Of a DNA stretch of 5,935 bases, positions 1 through 5,565 are shown one piece after another. The stretch spans positions 1-5,935 of the forward strand of contig SLDH01000002.1 in NCBI GenBank assembly GCA_007125415.1, given 5' to 3'. The position numbers were made by a program, and so were the translations under genes. Position 1 is the first letter of the stretch; each line of letters begins with the position of its first letter. This DNA comes from Roseovarius sp. GTDB lineage: Bacteria; Pseudomonadota; Alphaproteobacteria; Rhodobacterales; Rhodobacteraceae. The notes under the pieces are model-generated. The model was not told the origin of the DNA. It worked only from the letters and a program-made list of their open reading frames with translations, and did no database searches.

Positions 1-1247
1 CGCGCCGCTTTCTTGCCCCCGGACTCGCACCCGAACTGCCCGAGCGCGCCGCGCTGACCGGTTGGGTCGCAGATTACGATCTTGCCGGGCGCGAGCACCG
101 GTTACGGTTGCGGCCCGGCTCGCCCCTCACCGCCAAGCGGCTGGATACGCTGGATCTGCGCGCCAGTGCCGGGCTCAATATCGTCGCCATCGAACGCGGC
201 AGCCGGTTTCGCCGCAAGCTGATCCATCCGCGCGCCGAAACTGTTCTGGAGCCGGGCGATATCCTGCTGATCGACCAGCGCGCGATTGGCGCATCGGGCT
301 TTGATCTGGACGGTTTCGCACAGGCGCATGACCTGATCGCGCTGCCGGTTTCAGGCCAGTGGTTCACGGATACAGCGCAGGAAATCGGCATGGCGCAAAT
401 CATCGTGCCGCCGACCTCGCGCCTGATCGGCAAGACGGTCACGCAGGCCCGCTTCCGCAGCACTTATGATCTGTCGGTGATCGGCATGAAGCACGGCACG
501 AAACCCGTGTCCGCCAGCGTGATCGACGAGCCGTTGCGCGCAGGCGACACGTTGCTGACCGTCGGCCCCTGGCGCGCGATCCGCAAGCTGGCGGACGAAC
601 GTCGTGATCTGATCCTGCTCGACCTGCCCGCCGAGGCCGACGAGGCCGTGCCCGCCCGCCACCGCGCGCCGCTGGCCGTGGGCGTACTGGCGCTGGTGGT
701 GGTGCTGATGGTCTGGGGGATTGTGCCGAATGTGCAGGCGGCGCTGTTTGGTTGCCTGCTCTTGGGCCTGTTTCGCTGCATCGACATGGCGGGCGCCTAT
801 CGCTCGATCCATTGGCAGAGCCTGATCCTGATCGTCGGCATGCTGCCGTTTTCGCTGGCGCTGCAACGCACCGGCGGGGTCGAGATTGCGGCACAGGCGC
901 TGCTCGGCGCGCTGGACGGGACCTCGCCCCGGTTGGTGCTGGCCGCGATCTTCGCGGTTACCGGGCTGCTGGGGCTCTTCATCTCCAATACGGCAACGGC
1001 CGTTTTGATGGCGCCAGTGGCACTGGCCGTCGCCAGCGCGCTGGAGGCCTCACCCTATCCTTTCGCGATGACGGTGGCGCTGGCGGCCTCGGCAGCCTTC
1101 ATGACCCCTGTCTCTTCACCGGTGAACACGCTCGTGGTAGGACCGGGCAACTACCGCTTCGCAGATTTTCTGCGCATCGGCGTGCCTTTCGCGGTGATCT
1201 GCATGGCGGCGAGTGTGGTTCTGGTGCCGTTGGTGCTGCCCTTCTGA
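1..1247 (+). CDS. SLC13-family permease with two RCK_C (TrkA-C) domains, 5'-truncated by window edge
   Basis: The reading frame is open from base 3 and ends at TGA 1245-1247, giving 414 visible residues. The order seen is: two soluble beta-rich RCK_C domains (about residues 35-100 and 130-205; cores VLEPGDILLIDQ and PLRAGDTLLTVGPW), a linker, then a hydrophobic region of about six membrane segments (about residues 222-414). The membrane part carries SNTATAVLMAPVALAVA (residue 328 on) and TPVSSPVNTLVVGPGNYRF (residue 368 on), which are hallmarks of the SLC13/divalent anion:Na+ symporter C-terminal half. Relatives are usually near 600 residues, with N-terminal membrane helices before the RCK_C pair, so roughly 180-200 residues are missing to the left. 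It should be an inner-membrane, probably Na+-coupled, anion transporter. Sulfate, di/tricarboxylates and organic sulfonates are all possible substrates, and the sequence does not decide. No downstream partner gene is intact. The family call is secure; the substrate is unknown. Confidence 0.9.
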   Translation, partial: RRFLAPGLAPELPERAALTGWVADYDLAGREHRLRLRPGSPLTAKRLDTLDLRASAGLNIVAIERGSRFRRKLIHPRAETVLEPGDILLIDQRAIGASGFDLDGFAQAHDLIALPVSGQWFTDTAQEIGMAQIIVPPTSRLIGKTVTQARFRSTYDLSVIGMKHGTKPVSASVIDEPLRAGDTLLTVGPWRAIRKLADERRDLILLDLPAEADEAVPARHRAPLAVGVLALVVVLMVWGIVPNVQAALFGCLLLGLFRCIDMAGAYRSIHWQSLILIVGMLPFSLALQRTGGVEIAAQALLGALDGTSPRLVLAAIFAVTGLLGLFISNTATAVLMAPVALAVASALEASPYPFAMTVALAASAAFMTPVSSPVNTLVVGPGNYRFADFLRIGVPFAVICMAASVVLVPLVLPF

Positions 1248-1270
1248 ACAACATGTCGCGCGCTTCAGAA
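1242..1270 (+). other. Inverted repeat over the permease stop codon (weak hairpin)
   Basis: TTCTGAA (1242-1248) and TTCAGAA (1264-1270) are perfect 7-base inverted copies separated by 15 bases, and the left arm contains the TGA stop. The stem is A/T-rich and no T-tract follows, so it is a poor intrinsic terminator. It may only slow 3' decay or may be chance. No better terminator was found after the permease. Confidence 0.25.
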
Positions 1271-1477
1271 CCGCCGCTCACACATATGCTGGTCACGCAC
1301 GAGTGCCGCGACCCGGCATCACGCGCCGTAGCTCGAGATCCTTTCGGCAATCTGCCGCGCGGTGCCTGATTGGCTGCTTTGGCGAACTTCCGCGTCGCAT
1401 GTCGAGGGGCGGCTTGCGGCCGGCCCTACTCGGTCAGGTCATCCAGACCCACCGAAAGAGCCCCAGCCAAGGGGCGC

Positions 1478-1695
1478 AGTGCGGCGTATCGAGTGCGTGC
1501 CATAGACGCTCGGTTCCAGCCCGATCGAGAGATCCGGTCGCGCATGATCCGGGCATATTGACGCGTGGACAGGTGCGGACTGGCATGGAGATGGCCGGGC
1601 CAGAGATATTCACAACCCATCATTTCAGGATCCTTGATCCACCGCTCCAGCGACAGGCGTGTCGTGTCGGTGATCTCGCAGCGGACAGGCTTGCG
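1478..1695 (-). pseudogene. Tyrosine recombinase/integrase fragment, frameshifted and truncated at both ends
   Basis: On the minus strand, residues from RKPVRCEITDTTRLSLERW (1695 downward) through LSTRQYARIMRD (to about 1537) match my memory of a small proteobacterial site-specific integrase family whose members read nearly the same. About 1529 the match jumps to another frame: SIGLEPSVYGTHSIRRT is read at 1528-1478. That piece carries the H-x-x-R active-site box (His at 1495-1493, Arg at 1486-1484) of tyrosine recombinases. Loss of one base in the codon before SIGLEP would explain the shift. Homology stops after RRT, so the stretch with the late His/Trp (LLGHTK-like) and the Tyr nucleophile is absent, as is the N-terminal half with the first catalytic Arg. 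The fragment cannot be an active recombinase. The family match is from recalled sequence patterns, not a search. Confidence 0.7.
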
Positions 1696-1702
1696 GGGCC
1701 GA

Positions 1703-1963
1703 ATCGGCGCGCTCGGTGATTTGAGCACGGGGCAGTTTGCCAAGGGTCGGCGGATAGGCGATATTGTCGCGCGCGCTGGCCCAAGGCAGCAGGCGCGATT
1801 GTTGGAACACCATGCCGTGGCGCTGATAACGGCACAGGACACGGCCTTGATCAGGCTTCACCATGCCAGCGGCAATCGCCGCCAGCGTGCTCTTGCCGCA
1901 ACCCGACGGGCCGACCAGCGCCACCCGCTCGCCCGGAAGGATGACCAGCCCTGCAACCGCTAA
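1703..1963 (-). pseudogene. ABC-transporter ATPase fragment (nitrate/sulfonate/taurine type), C-terminally truncated
   Basis: Minus-strand residues LAVAGLVILPGERVALV lead into a perfect Walker A, GPSGCGKST (1912-1886), then AAGMVKPDQGRVL. The Q-loop region follows: VFQQSRLLPWASARDNIAY (about 1810-1754), then LPRAQITERAD. The 'LLPW...DNI' form is typical of SsuB/TauB/NrtD-like importers. Only about 87 of the usual 230-260 residues are present. The signature LSGGQ, Walker B, D-loop and H-switch are all missing because the frame runs into the recombinase fragment at about 1695-1703. The N-terminal A-loop strand is missing too, because sequence above 1963 belongs to the transposase fragment. The frame looks like a 119-codon ORF from a GTG at 1984, but that GTG lies in transposase DNA, so the ORF is a chimera and not a gene. 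Confidence 0.8.
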
Positions 1964-2088
1964 TTTTCCACCAGATGCCGTCACTTAGAGATGTCAGCGC
2001 CATAATGGCGCTGTATTTTACGGCTGGCTTTGGGAGGGATCACGGCGGTTGCACCGCGCTGGTTGAGGTCTTGCAGCAGACAGTCCGC
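1963..2088 (-). pseudogene. IS5-type transposase fragment with a nonsense codon
   Basis: Read on the minus strand from about 2088, the frame gives ADCLLQDLNQRGATAVIPPK, then ASRKIQRHYGADISK, TGA (1983-1981), then RHLVEN (to 1963). The core 'GATAVIPPKA.RK...Y....YK.RHLVEN' is the late catalytic part of IS5-family DDE transposases, where relatives read YKWRHLVENFF. The TGA sits where Trp or another residue stands before Arg-His, consistent with a TGG to TGA nonsense change. The Glu of RHLVEN would be the third catalytic acid. Only about 42 of some 250-300 residues remain. No terminal inverted repeats were seen at either side, so this is an internal relic of an insertion sequence. The call rests on recalled motifs. 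Confidence 0.65.
1995..2013. repeat. Perfect 19-base palindrome inside the transposase relic
   Basis: CAGCGCCATAATGGCGCTG has 9-base arms around one central A. On the plus strand it is followed by TATTTTA (2014-2020), so an RNA from the left could form an 8-bp GC-rich hairpin before a short U-rich stretch, like a marginal terminator. It also encodes part of the relic (QRHYGA) on the minus strand, so the symmetry may be accidental. Confidence 0.3.
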
Positions 2089-2281
2089 CTCAGGGGCCAC
2101 CACCAACTTTCAGCTGTTTCTCGGCCAAAGGCACGCGCCGATCGGGAAGGCCCGGCCGGGCTATTCCCCCGTTACATTGCATGACGCATGCAGGTGCCCA
2201 TGGGGTGCCGACGCGGAACTGGAGACTGGTGCCTGCGTCTTCAGAGATTATCGGATCGCGCGCGGGTTCGGTTTGTCCTAT

Positions 2282-2302
2282 TGAGTATTTTTGGAACAAT
2301 GA
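2282..2302 (+). other. GAGTATTTTTGG-type post-stop motif (Rhodobacteraceae-like)
   Basis: TGAGTATTTTTGGAACAATGA begins with the in-frame stop of the open frame that ends at 2284. From memory, many Rhodobacteraceae genes carry a very similar GAGTATTTTTG...AAGATGAA block at or just after the stop codon. Its presence hints that the frame ending here was once the 3' end of a real gene, and it supports the taxonomic guess. The function of the motif is not known to me. Confidence 0.4.
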
Positions 2303-2311
2303 ATGAGGGCG

Positions 2312-2346
2312 CTTGCATGACAGGGAGAGGTCTTAGATGATGCAAG
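2312..2346 (+). promoter_or_regulatory. Candidate dyad in the leader upstream of the alcohol dehydrogenase
   Basis: CTTGCAT (2312-2318) is repeated in inverted orientation as ATGCAAG (2340-2346), and one further pair matches after a mismatch. The 21-base spacer contains a good Shine-Dalgarno-like GGGAGAGG (2323-2330). The right arm overlaps the start of the small ORF at 2337. It could be a regulator operator, or an RNA hairpin exposing the ribosome-binding site in its loop. TTGCATGA occurs once more at 2177-2184. No convincing -35/-10 pair was found. Confidence 0.25.
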
Positions 2347-2477
2347 AAAACCGACCCATCCAGCCCATCATGACAGGTACAACGCCAGGGCTGCGCCGTA
2401 GCTGCCGATCACCGTCCACACTACCCTCCCAACCTGGTGCACCGAAACCCTGCCATCCGAGGAAAATCACATCATGA
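2337..2477 (+). CDS. Possible 46-residue leader peptide overlapping the alcohol dehydrogenase start
   Basis: ATG at 2337 follows GGGAGAGG (2323-2330) with a 6-base gap, a better-placed ribosome-binding site than most in this window. The frame (starting MMQENRPIQPIMTG) runs 46 codons and stops at TGA 2475-2477, overlapping the dehydrogenase ATG (2474-2476) as ATGA. That arrangement suits translational coupling or a regulatory upstream ORF. The peptide is rich in Pro, Arg and Ser, with no signal peptide, membrane segment or known motif. Its codons (AGC, TCA, ACA, CTA) are less GC3-biased than those of the neighbours, which argues against a conserved protein. It may be a chance open frame. Confidence 0.3.
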   Translation: MMQENRPIQPIMTGTTPGLRRSCRSPSTLPSQPGAPKPCHPRKITS

Positions 2478-3619
2478 GTCTTACCGGAAACTGGTCTTAC
2501 CCCACAGTCATCAGATTTGGCGCAGGGCGCATCGAGGAATTGCCTGACGCCTGCGCGCAGGCGGGCATCATGCGCCCCCTTCTGGTGACCGACAGGGGGC
2601 TGGCGGAACTGCCGGTCACACGGCGGGCACTGGAAATACTGGAGGCGGCGGATTTTGGCCGCGCGATGCTCGCCGAGGTGGACCCCAATCCAAATGAGCA
2701 GAACCTCGAGGCCGGGCTGCGCGCCTATCGCGCGGGTGGCCATGACGGGGTGATTGCCTTTGGCGGCGGCTCGGGGCTCGATCTGGGCAAGATGGTGGCC
2801 TTCATGGCGGGGCAGACACGGCCCGTCTGGGATTTCGAGGATGTGGGCGACTGGTGGACCCGCGCCAATGCCGATGTGATCGCACCCATCGTCGCGGTGC
2901 CCACGACCGCCGGGACAGGCTCGGAAGTGGGGCGCGCCGCGGTGCTCACCAACAGCGAAAGCCATGCCAAGAAGATCATCTTTCACCCGAGGATGCTGCC
3001 GGGCGTTGTGATCTGCGACCCCGAACTGACCGTGGGCATGCCGAAATTCATCACGGCGGGCACGGGGCTCGATGCCTTTGCCCATTGTGTGGAGGCCTAT
3101 TCGAGCCCGCATTACCACCCCATGAGCCAGGGGATTGCGCTTGAGGGCATGAAGCTCGTGATCGGGAACCTGCCGCGGGCCTATGCGGACGGCTCTGACA
3201 TCGAGGCGCGCGCCAACATGATGAGTGCCGCAGCCATGGGGGCCACGGCCTTTCAGAAGGGCCTCGGCGCGATCCATGCCATGAGCCATCCCATCGGTGC
3301 GCATTTCAACACCCATCACGGCACGACGAATGCGGTCTGCATGCCCGCCGTGCTGGCGCTCAACGCGCCCGTGATCCGCGACCGCTTCGATCAGGCCGCC
3401 GGCTATCTGGGGATTGCGGGGGGCTTTGACGGGTTTTGCACTTTCGTTGAGGAATTCAATGACAGCCTCGGCATACCCAAGCGCCTGAGCGCGTTGGGAG
3501 TCACGGAAGCGGCCATCCCAGAGCTTGTTAAAGGCGCGCTCACCGACCCGAGCTGTGGCGGAAACCCGGTGGCACTCACCGAGGAGAACCTTGAGGCGTT
3601 GTTTCGGGCGGCCCTCTAA
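2474..3619 (+). CDS. Iron-dependent (group III) alcohol dehydrogenase
   Basis: This 381-residue protein has the usual length of the Fe-ADH family, which oxidises a primary or secondary alcohol with NAD(P)+ in the cytoplasm. The N-terminal dinucleotide-binding half carries FGGGSGLDLGK (residues 96-106) and PTTAGTGSEVGRAAVLTN (143-160). The C-terminal helical half carries all four expected metal ligands: Asp200 and His204 in GTGLDAFAHCVEAY, His268 in GLGAIHAMSHP, and His282 in NTHHGT. It therefore looks fully active. The start is supported by GAGGAAA at 2459-2465, ten bases before the ATG. Its stop overlaps the stop of the convergent regulator gene. The substrate is not readable from sequence; 4-hydroxybutyrate dehydrogenases, DddB-like enzymes and general alcohol dehydrogenases all share this fold. 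Its position next to a BKACE module suggests a hydroxyl compound of that pathway, which is inference. Confidence 0.93.
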   Translation: MSLTGNWSYPTVIRFGAGRIEELPDACAQAGIMRPLLVTDRGLAELPVTRRALEILEAADFGRAMLAEVDPNPNEQNLEAGLRAYRAGGHDGVIAFGGGSGLDLGKMVAFMAGQTRPVWDFEDVGDWWTRANADVIAPIVAVPTTAGTGSEVGRAAVLTNSESHAKKIIFHPRMLPGVVICDPELTVGMPKFITAGTGLDAFAHCVEAYSSPHYHPMSQGIALEGMKLVIGNLPRAYADGSDIEARANMMSAAAMGATAFQKGLGAIHAMSHPIGAHFNTHHGTTNAVCMPAVLALNAPVIRDRFDQAAGYLGIAGGFDGFCTFVEEFNDSLGIPKRLSALGVTEAAIPELVKGALTDPSCGGNPVALTEENLEALFRAAL

Positions 3620-4596
3620 CCAGGGCTGCGCCGCAGCGCCGAGGGGGTGGCGCCGCAATGGGCGCGCAGGGCGCGGGTCAGCGCCGAGGGAGATTCGTAA
3701 CCGCAGCGCAGGGCGATCTCGGCCACACCGAGGGTGCTGTTTTCCACCAGCTTGCGCGCCGCTGAAAGCCGCAGGTGGCGATAGACGGTGCCCGGCGGCG
3801 CGCCCAGGCGTTGCCGGAAACGACGGTCCAGCGTGCGGGGCTGGCAGGAAAGGCCGCGCGACAGTTCCGCGAGATCGAGCGGGCGTTCGAGATGCTCACG
3901 CATCATGCCCAGCGCCCGGCGGACCAGCGGATCGTTGAGCGCACCGCGCTCCTGCGGGGCATTCACCGGCGGATCGCCTTGCATGAAGAGCGCCTCCACA
4001 TCCAGCCGCGCCGCAAGACCGGCGTGATCGGCAATGAGGCCAAGCGTCATGTCGAGCGCCGACATCGCCCCCGCACAAGTGATCACACGGCCATCGCGCA
4101 CGACGCGGCTGCGCTCGGCCTCCACATCGAGAAACCGTTCGGTGAACGCATCCAGCAGATCCCAGTGCACCGTGGCGCGCCGCCCCTCCAGCAGGCCGGC
4201 CGAGGCGAGCAGCCATGGCGCGGAATCAAGGCCCGCACAGACCAGCGCCTTTGAGGCCGCGATCCGCAAGGCGCGTCGGATGACCGGGGTGTCGAGGCGC
4301 TCATGGGCATAGCTCGATAGGACGAACAGGTAATCACAGCGTGTCAGATCGGCCAGCGCCGCATGGGGCAGAACCTGCATCTGGCTCGAAGAGATCGCCG
4401 CCGACCCGTCCTGCGTGAGGATTTGCCAGTCAAAGAGATGGCTGCGGTTGAGGGTATTGGCGGCACGCAGCGGCTCAAGGCAGTTCGCGAGACACAGGTT
4501 GGAAAACTGATCGAAGATCAGCAGCGCGATACGCACAGGGGCGGCGTCGGGTTTTGTCCATTCTGGCATGATTATTGTCTGATAGCGCATGCTCAT
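3616..4596 (-). CDS. GlxA/CdhR-type AraC-family regulator (GATase1-like domain plus HTH)
   Basis: This 326-residue protein has two domains. Residues about 20-190 form a DJ-1/PfpI (class I glutamine amidotransferase-like) sensor, seen in VRIALLIFDQFSNLCLANCL, the CAGLDSAPWLLASAGLLEGR elbow (120-139) and RRATVHWDLLDAFTERF. Residues about 222-322 form an AraC double helix-turn-helix, with DLAELSRGLSCQPRTLDRRF (241-260) and GVAEIALRCGYESPSALTRA (290-309). This layout is that of GlxA-like activators such as CdhR, the carnitine-catabolism regulator of Pseudomonas. It faces away from the BKACE gene across 57 bases, so it probably controls that promoter and perhaps its own. Its TAG (3618-3616) overlaps the dehydrogenase TAA. 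The start is uncertain: neither ATG 4596, ATG 4590 nor ATG 4569 has a good ribosome-binding site. The inducer is unknown; carnitine or a derivative is a guess from context. Confidence 0.92.
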   Translation of the reverse strand: MSMRYQTIIMPEWTKPDAAPVRIALLIFDQFSNLCLANCLEPLRAANTLNRSHLFDWQILTQDGSAAISSSQMQVLPHAALADLTRCDYLFVLSSYAHERLDTPVIRRALRIAASKALVCAGLDSAPWLLASAGLLEGRRATVHWDLLDAFTERFLDVEAERSRVVRDGRVITCAGAMSALDMTLGLIADHAGLAARLDVEALFMQGDPPVNAPQERGALNDPLVRRALGMMREHLERPLDLAELSRGLSCQPRTLDRRFRQRLGAPPGTVYRHLRLSAARKLVENSTLGVAEIALRCGYESPSALTRALRAHCGATPSALRRSPG

Positions 4597-4653
4597 GATT
4601 TAGACCAGAGCGATACGATGCGGCGAACTGAAACCATGCCGAAGGACAGCCCC
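4597..4653. promoter_or_regulatory. Divergent control region between regulator and BKACE genes
   Basis: These 57 bases, plus the first bases of each gene, must hold the start sites for both directions. AAGGA at 4642-4646, seven bases before ATG 4654, is the clear ribosome-binding site for BKACE. TTGTCT (4575-4580) could serve as a -35 for the plus strand, but no good -10 lies 16-18 bases on, which fits an activator-dependent promoter. No strong operator dyad stands out. GTCT (4577-4580) and AGAC (4602-4605) are inverted but too short to trust. Confidence 0.5.
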
Positions 4654-5565
4654 ATGCCGCTAGAAATGAATCGCGAGGTCTTCATCACCTGCGCCGTGAC
4701 CGGGGGCGGCGCCACGCAGGATCGCAGCCCGCATGTGCCCCGCTCGCCAGAAGCGATTGCCGAAAGCGCCATCGCGGCGGCCAAGGCCGGTGCCGCCGTC
4801 GTGCATTGCCATGTGCGCGACCCCGAGACGGGTGCGCCCTCGCGTGATCTGGCGCTCTACCGCGAAGTGACCGACCGGGTGCGCGACAGCGCCACCGATG
4901 TGGTGCTGAACCTGACCGCCGGGATGGGCGGCGATGTGATGTTCGGCCCGGCCGAGGCACCGCTGCCTTTGTCGAACAGCACCGATATGGTGGGCGCAAC
5001 CGAGCGGGTGCAGCATGTGGTGGACTGCCGCCCCGAGATCTGCACGCTCGATTGCGGCACCATGAACTTCGCCGAGGCCGATTACGTGATGACGAACACG
5101 CCCGGCATGCTGACCGCCATGGGCCGGATGATGACAGAGTATGGCGTGAAGCCCGAGATCGAGGCGTTCGACACGGGCCATCTGTGGTATGCCAAGCAAC
5201 TGGTGAAGGACGGCGTGCTTGACAGCCCCGCTCTCGTGCAGCTTTGCATGGGCGTGCCCTGGGGGGCGCCGGATGATCTCAACACCTTCATGGCCATGGT
5301 CAACAATGTCCCCGATGACTGGGTGTTTTCGGCCTTCGGGCTGGGGCGCAGTCAGATGCCTTATGTGGCCGCGGCCGTGCTGGCGGGCGGGAATGTCCGT
5401 GTCGGGCTCGAGGATAACCTGATGCTGGAAAAGGGCGTTCTGGCGCAGAATCATCAGCTGGTCGAGAAAGCGGTGGCGATCATCGAGAACCTCGGCGCGC
5501 GGGTCATCGGCCCCGAGGCGGTGCGCGAAAAGCTGGGCCTGACCAAACGCGCCCCACGGTCATGA
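4654..5565 (+). CDS. Beta-keto acid cleavage enzyme (BKACE, former DUF849), likely dehydrocarnitine type
   Basis: This 303-residue protein is a full-length Zn2+-dependent TIM-barrel enzyme. The family condenses a beta-keto acid with acetyl-CoA, giving acetoacetate and a new CoA thioester. Visible marks are FITCAVTGGGATQD (residues 10-23), the zinc histidines His51 and His53 in VVHCHVRDP, LNLTAGMGGD (85-94), CTLDCGTMNF (130-139), FDTGHLWYAK (172-181), and GNVRVGLEDN (246-255), with Arg249 and zinc ligand Glu253. The 'LTAGMGGD' and 'FDTGHLW' forms recall CdhC-like enzymes that cleave 3-dehydrocarnitine to betainyl-CoA. ATG 4654 was chosen for its AAGGA at seven bases; in-frame ATGs at 4618 and 4636 lack one, and the frame stays open further left only antisense to the regulator. 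Its TGA overlaps the SDR ATG by four bases. BKACE identity is firm; the substrate is an inference from motifs and the CdhR-like neighbour. Confidence 0.93.
   Translation: MPLEMNREVFITCAVTGGGATQDRSPHVPRSPEAIAESAIAAAKAGAAVVHCHVRDPETGAPSRDLALYREVTDRVRDSATDVVLNLTAGMGGDVMFGPAEAPLPLSNSTDMVGATERVQHVVDCRPEICTLDCGTMNFAEADYVMTNTPGMLTAMGRMMTEYGVKPEIEAFDTGHLWYAKQLVKDGVLDSPALVQLCMGVPWGAPDDLNTFMAMVNNVPDDWVFSAFGLGRSQMPYVAAAVLAGGNVRVGLEDNLMLEKGVLAQNHQLVEKAVAIIENLGARVIGPEAVREKLGLTKRAPRS

Larger units (their letters stand above)
1248..2336. other. Decayed intergenic region (gene graveyard) without an intact gene
   Basis: About 1.1 kb separates the permease stop from the dehydrogenase leader. The middle (1478-2088) is filled by the three minus-strand gene fragments listed separately. 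The flanks, 1248-1477 and 2089-2336, contain no gene that I recognise. In the left flank the minus strand has a frame ending at TGA 1321-1319 with the coding-like tail SGTARQIAERISSYGA, family not identified. In the right flank the plus strand has a frame ending at TGA 2282-2284 with the tail GACVFRDYRIARGFGLSY, also not identified. No terminal inverted repeats, target duplications, tRNA or CRISPR units were seen. Confidence 0.7.

Noticed and set aside
351..866. 171-codon minus-strand frame opposite the permease
   Set aside because: Gln/His/Arg-rich antisense of membrane-protein codons; no start signal or motif.
1213..1719. 168-codon plus-strand frame through the decayed region
   Set aside because: It runs across the end of the permease and antisense to the recombinase relic, with poor codon texture and no motif.
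1565..1963. 132-codon plus-strand frame
   Set aside because: Antisense to the ABC ATPase and recombinase fragments, whose minus-strand motifs (Walker A, Q-loop) are unmistakable.
3625..3637. Palindrome GCTGCGCCGCAGC just after the dehydrogenase stop, as a terminator
   Set aside because: It lacks a T-tract and is made of ordinary Ala/Arg codons of the regulator C-terminus.
2333..3658. 441-codon open frame on the minus strand opposite the alcohol dehydrogenase
   Set aside because: It is a GC-driven shadow: the plus strand encodes a complete enzyme with every expected motif, while the minus product is rich in His, Arg, Gly and Pro without domains.
4575..4604. Possible sigma-70 promoter with TTGTCT as -35
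   Set aside because: The best -10 candidates at allowed spacing match only two or three of six positions; not reported as a defined promoter.
4363..4653. Upstream extension of the BKACE frame to a 400-residue protein
   Set aside because: The extra codons lie antisense to the regulator, and the AAGGA-ATG at 4642-4656 gives the normal family length.
4660..5454. 264-codon minus-strand frame opposite BKACE
   Set aside because: Shadow frame, His- and Gly-rich, with no recognisable motif, while the plus strand is a clear conserved enzyme.
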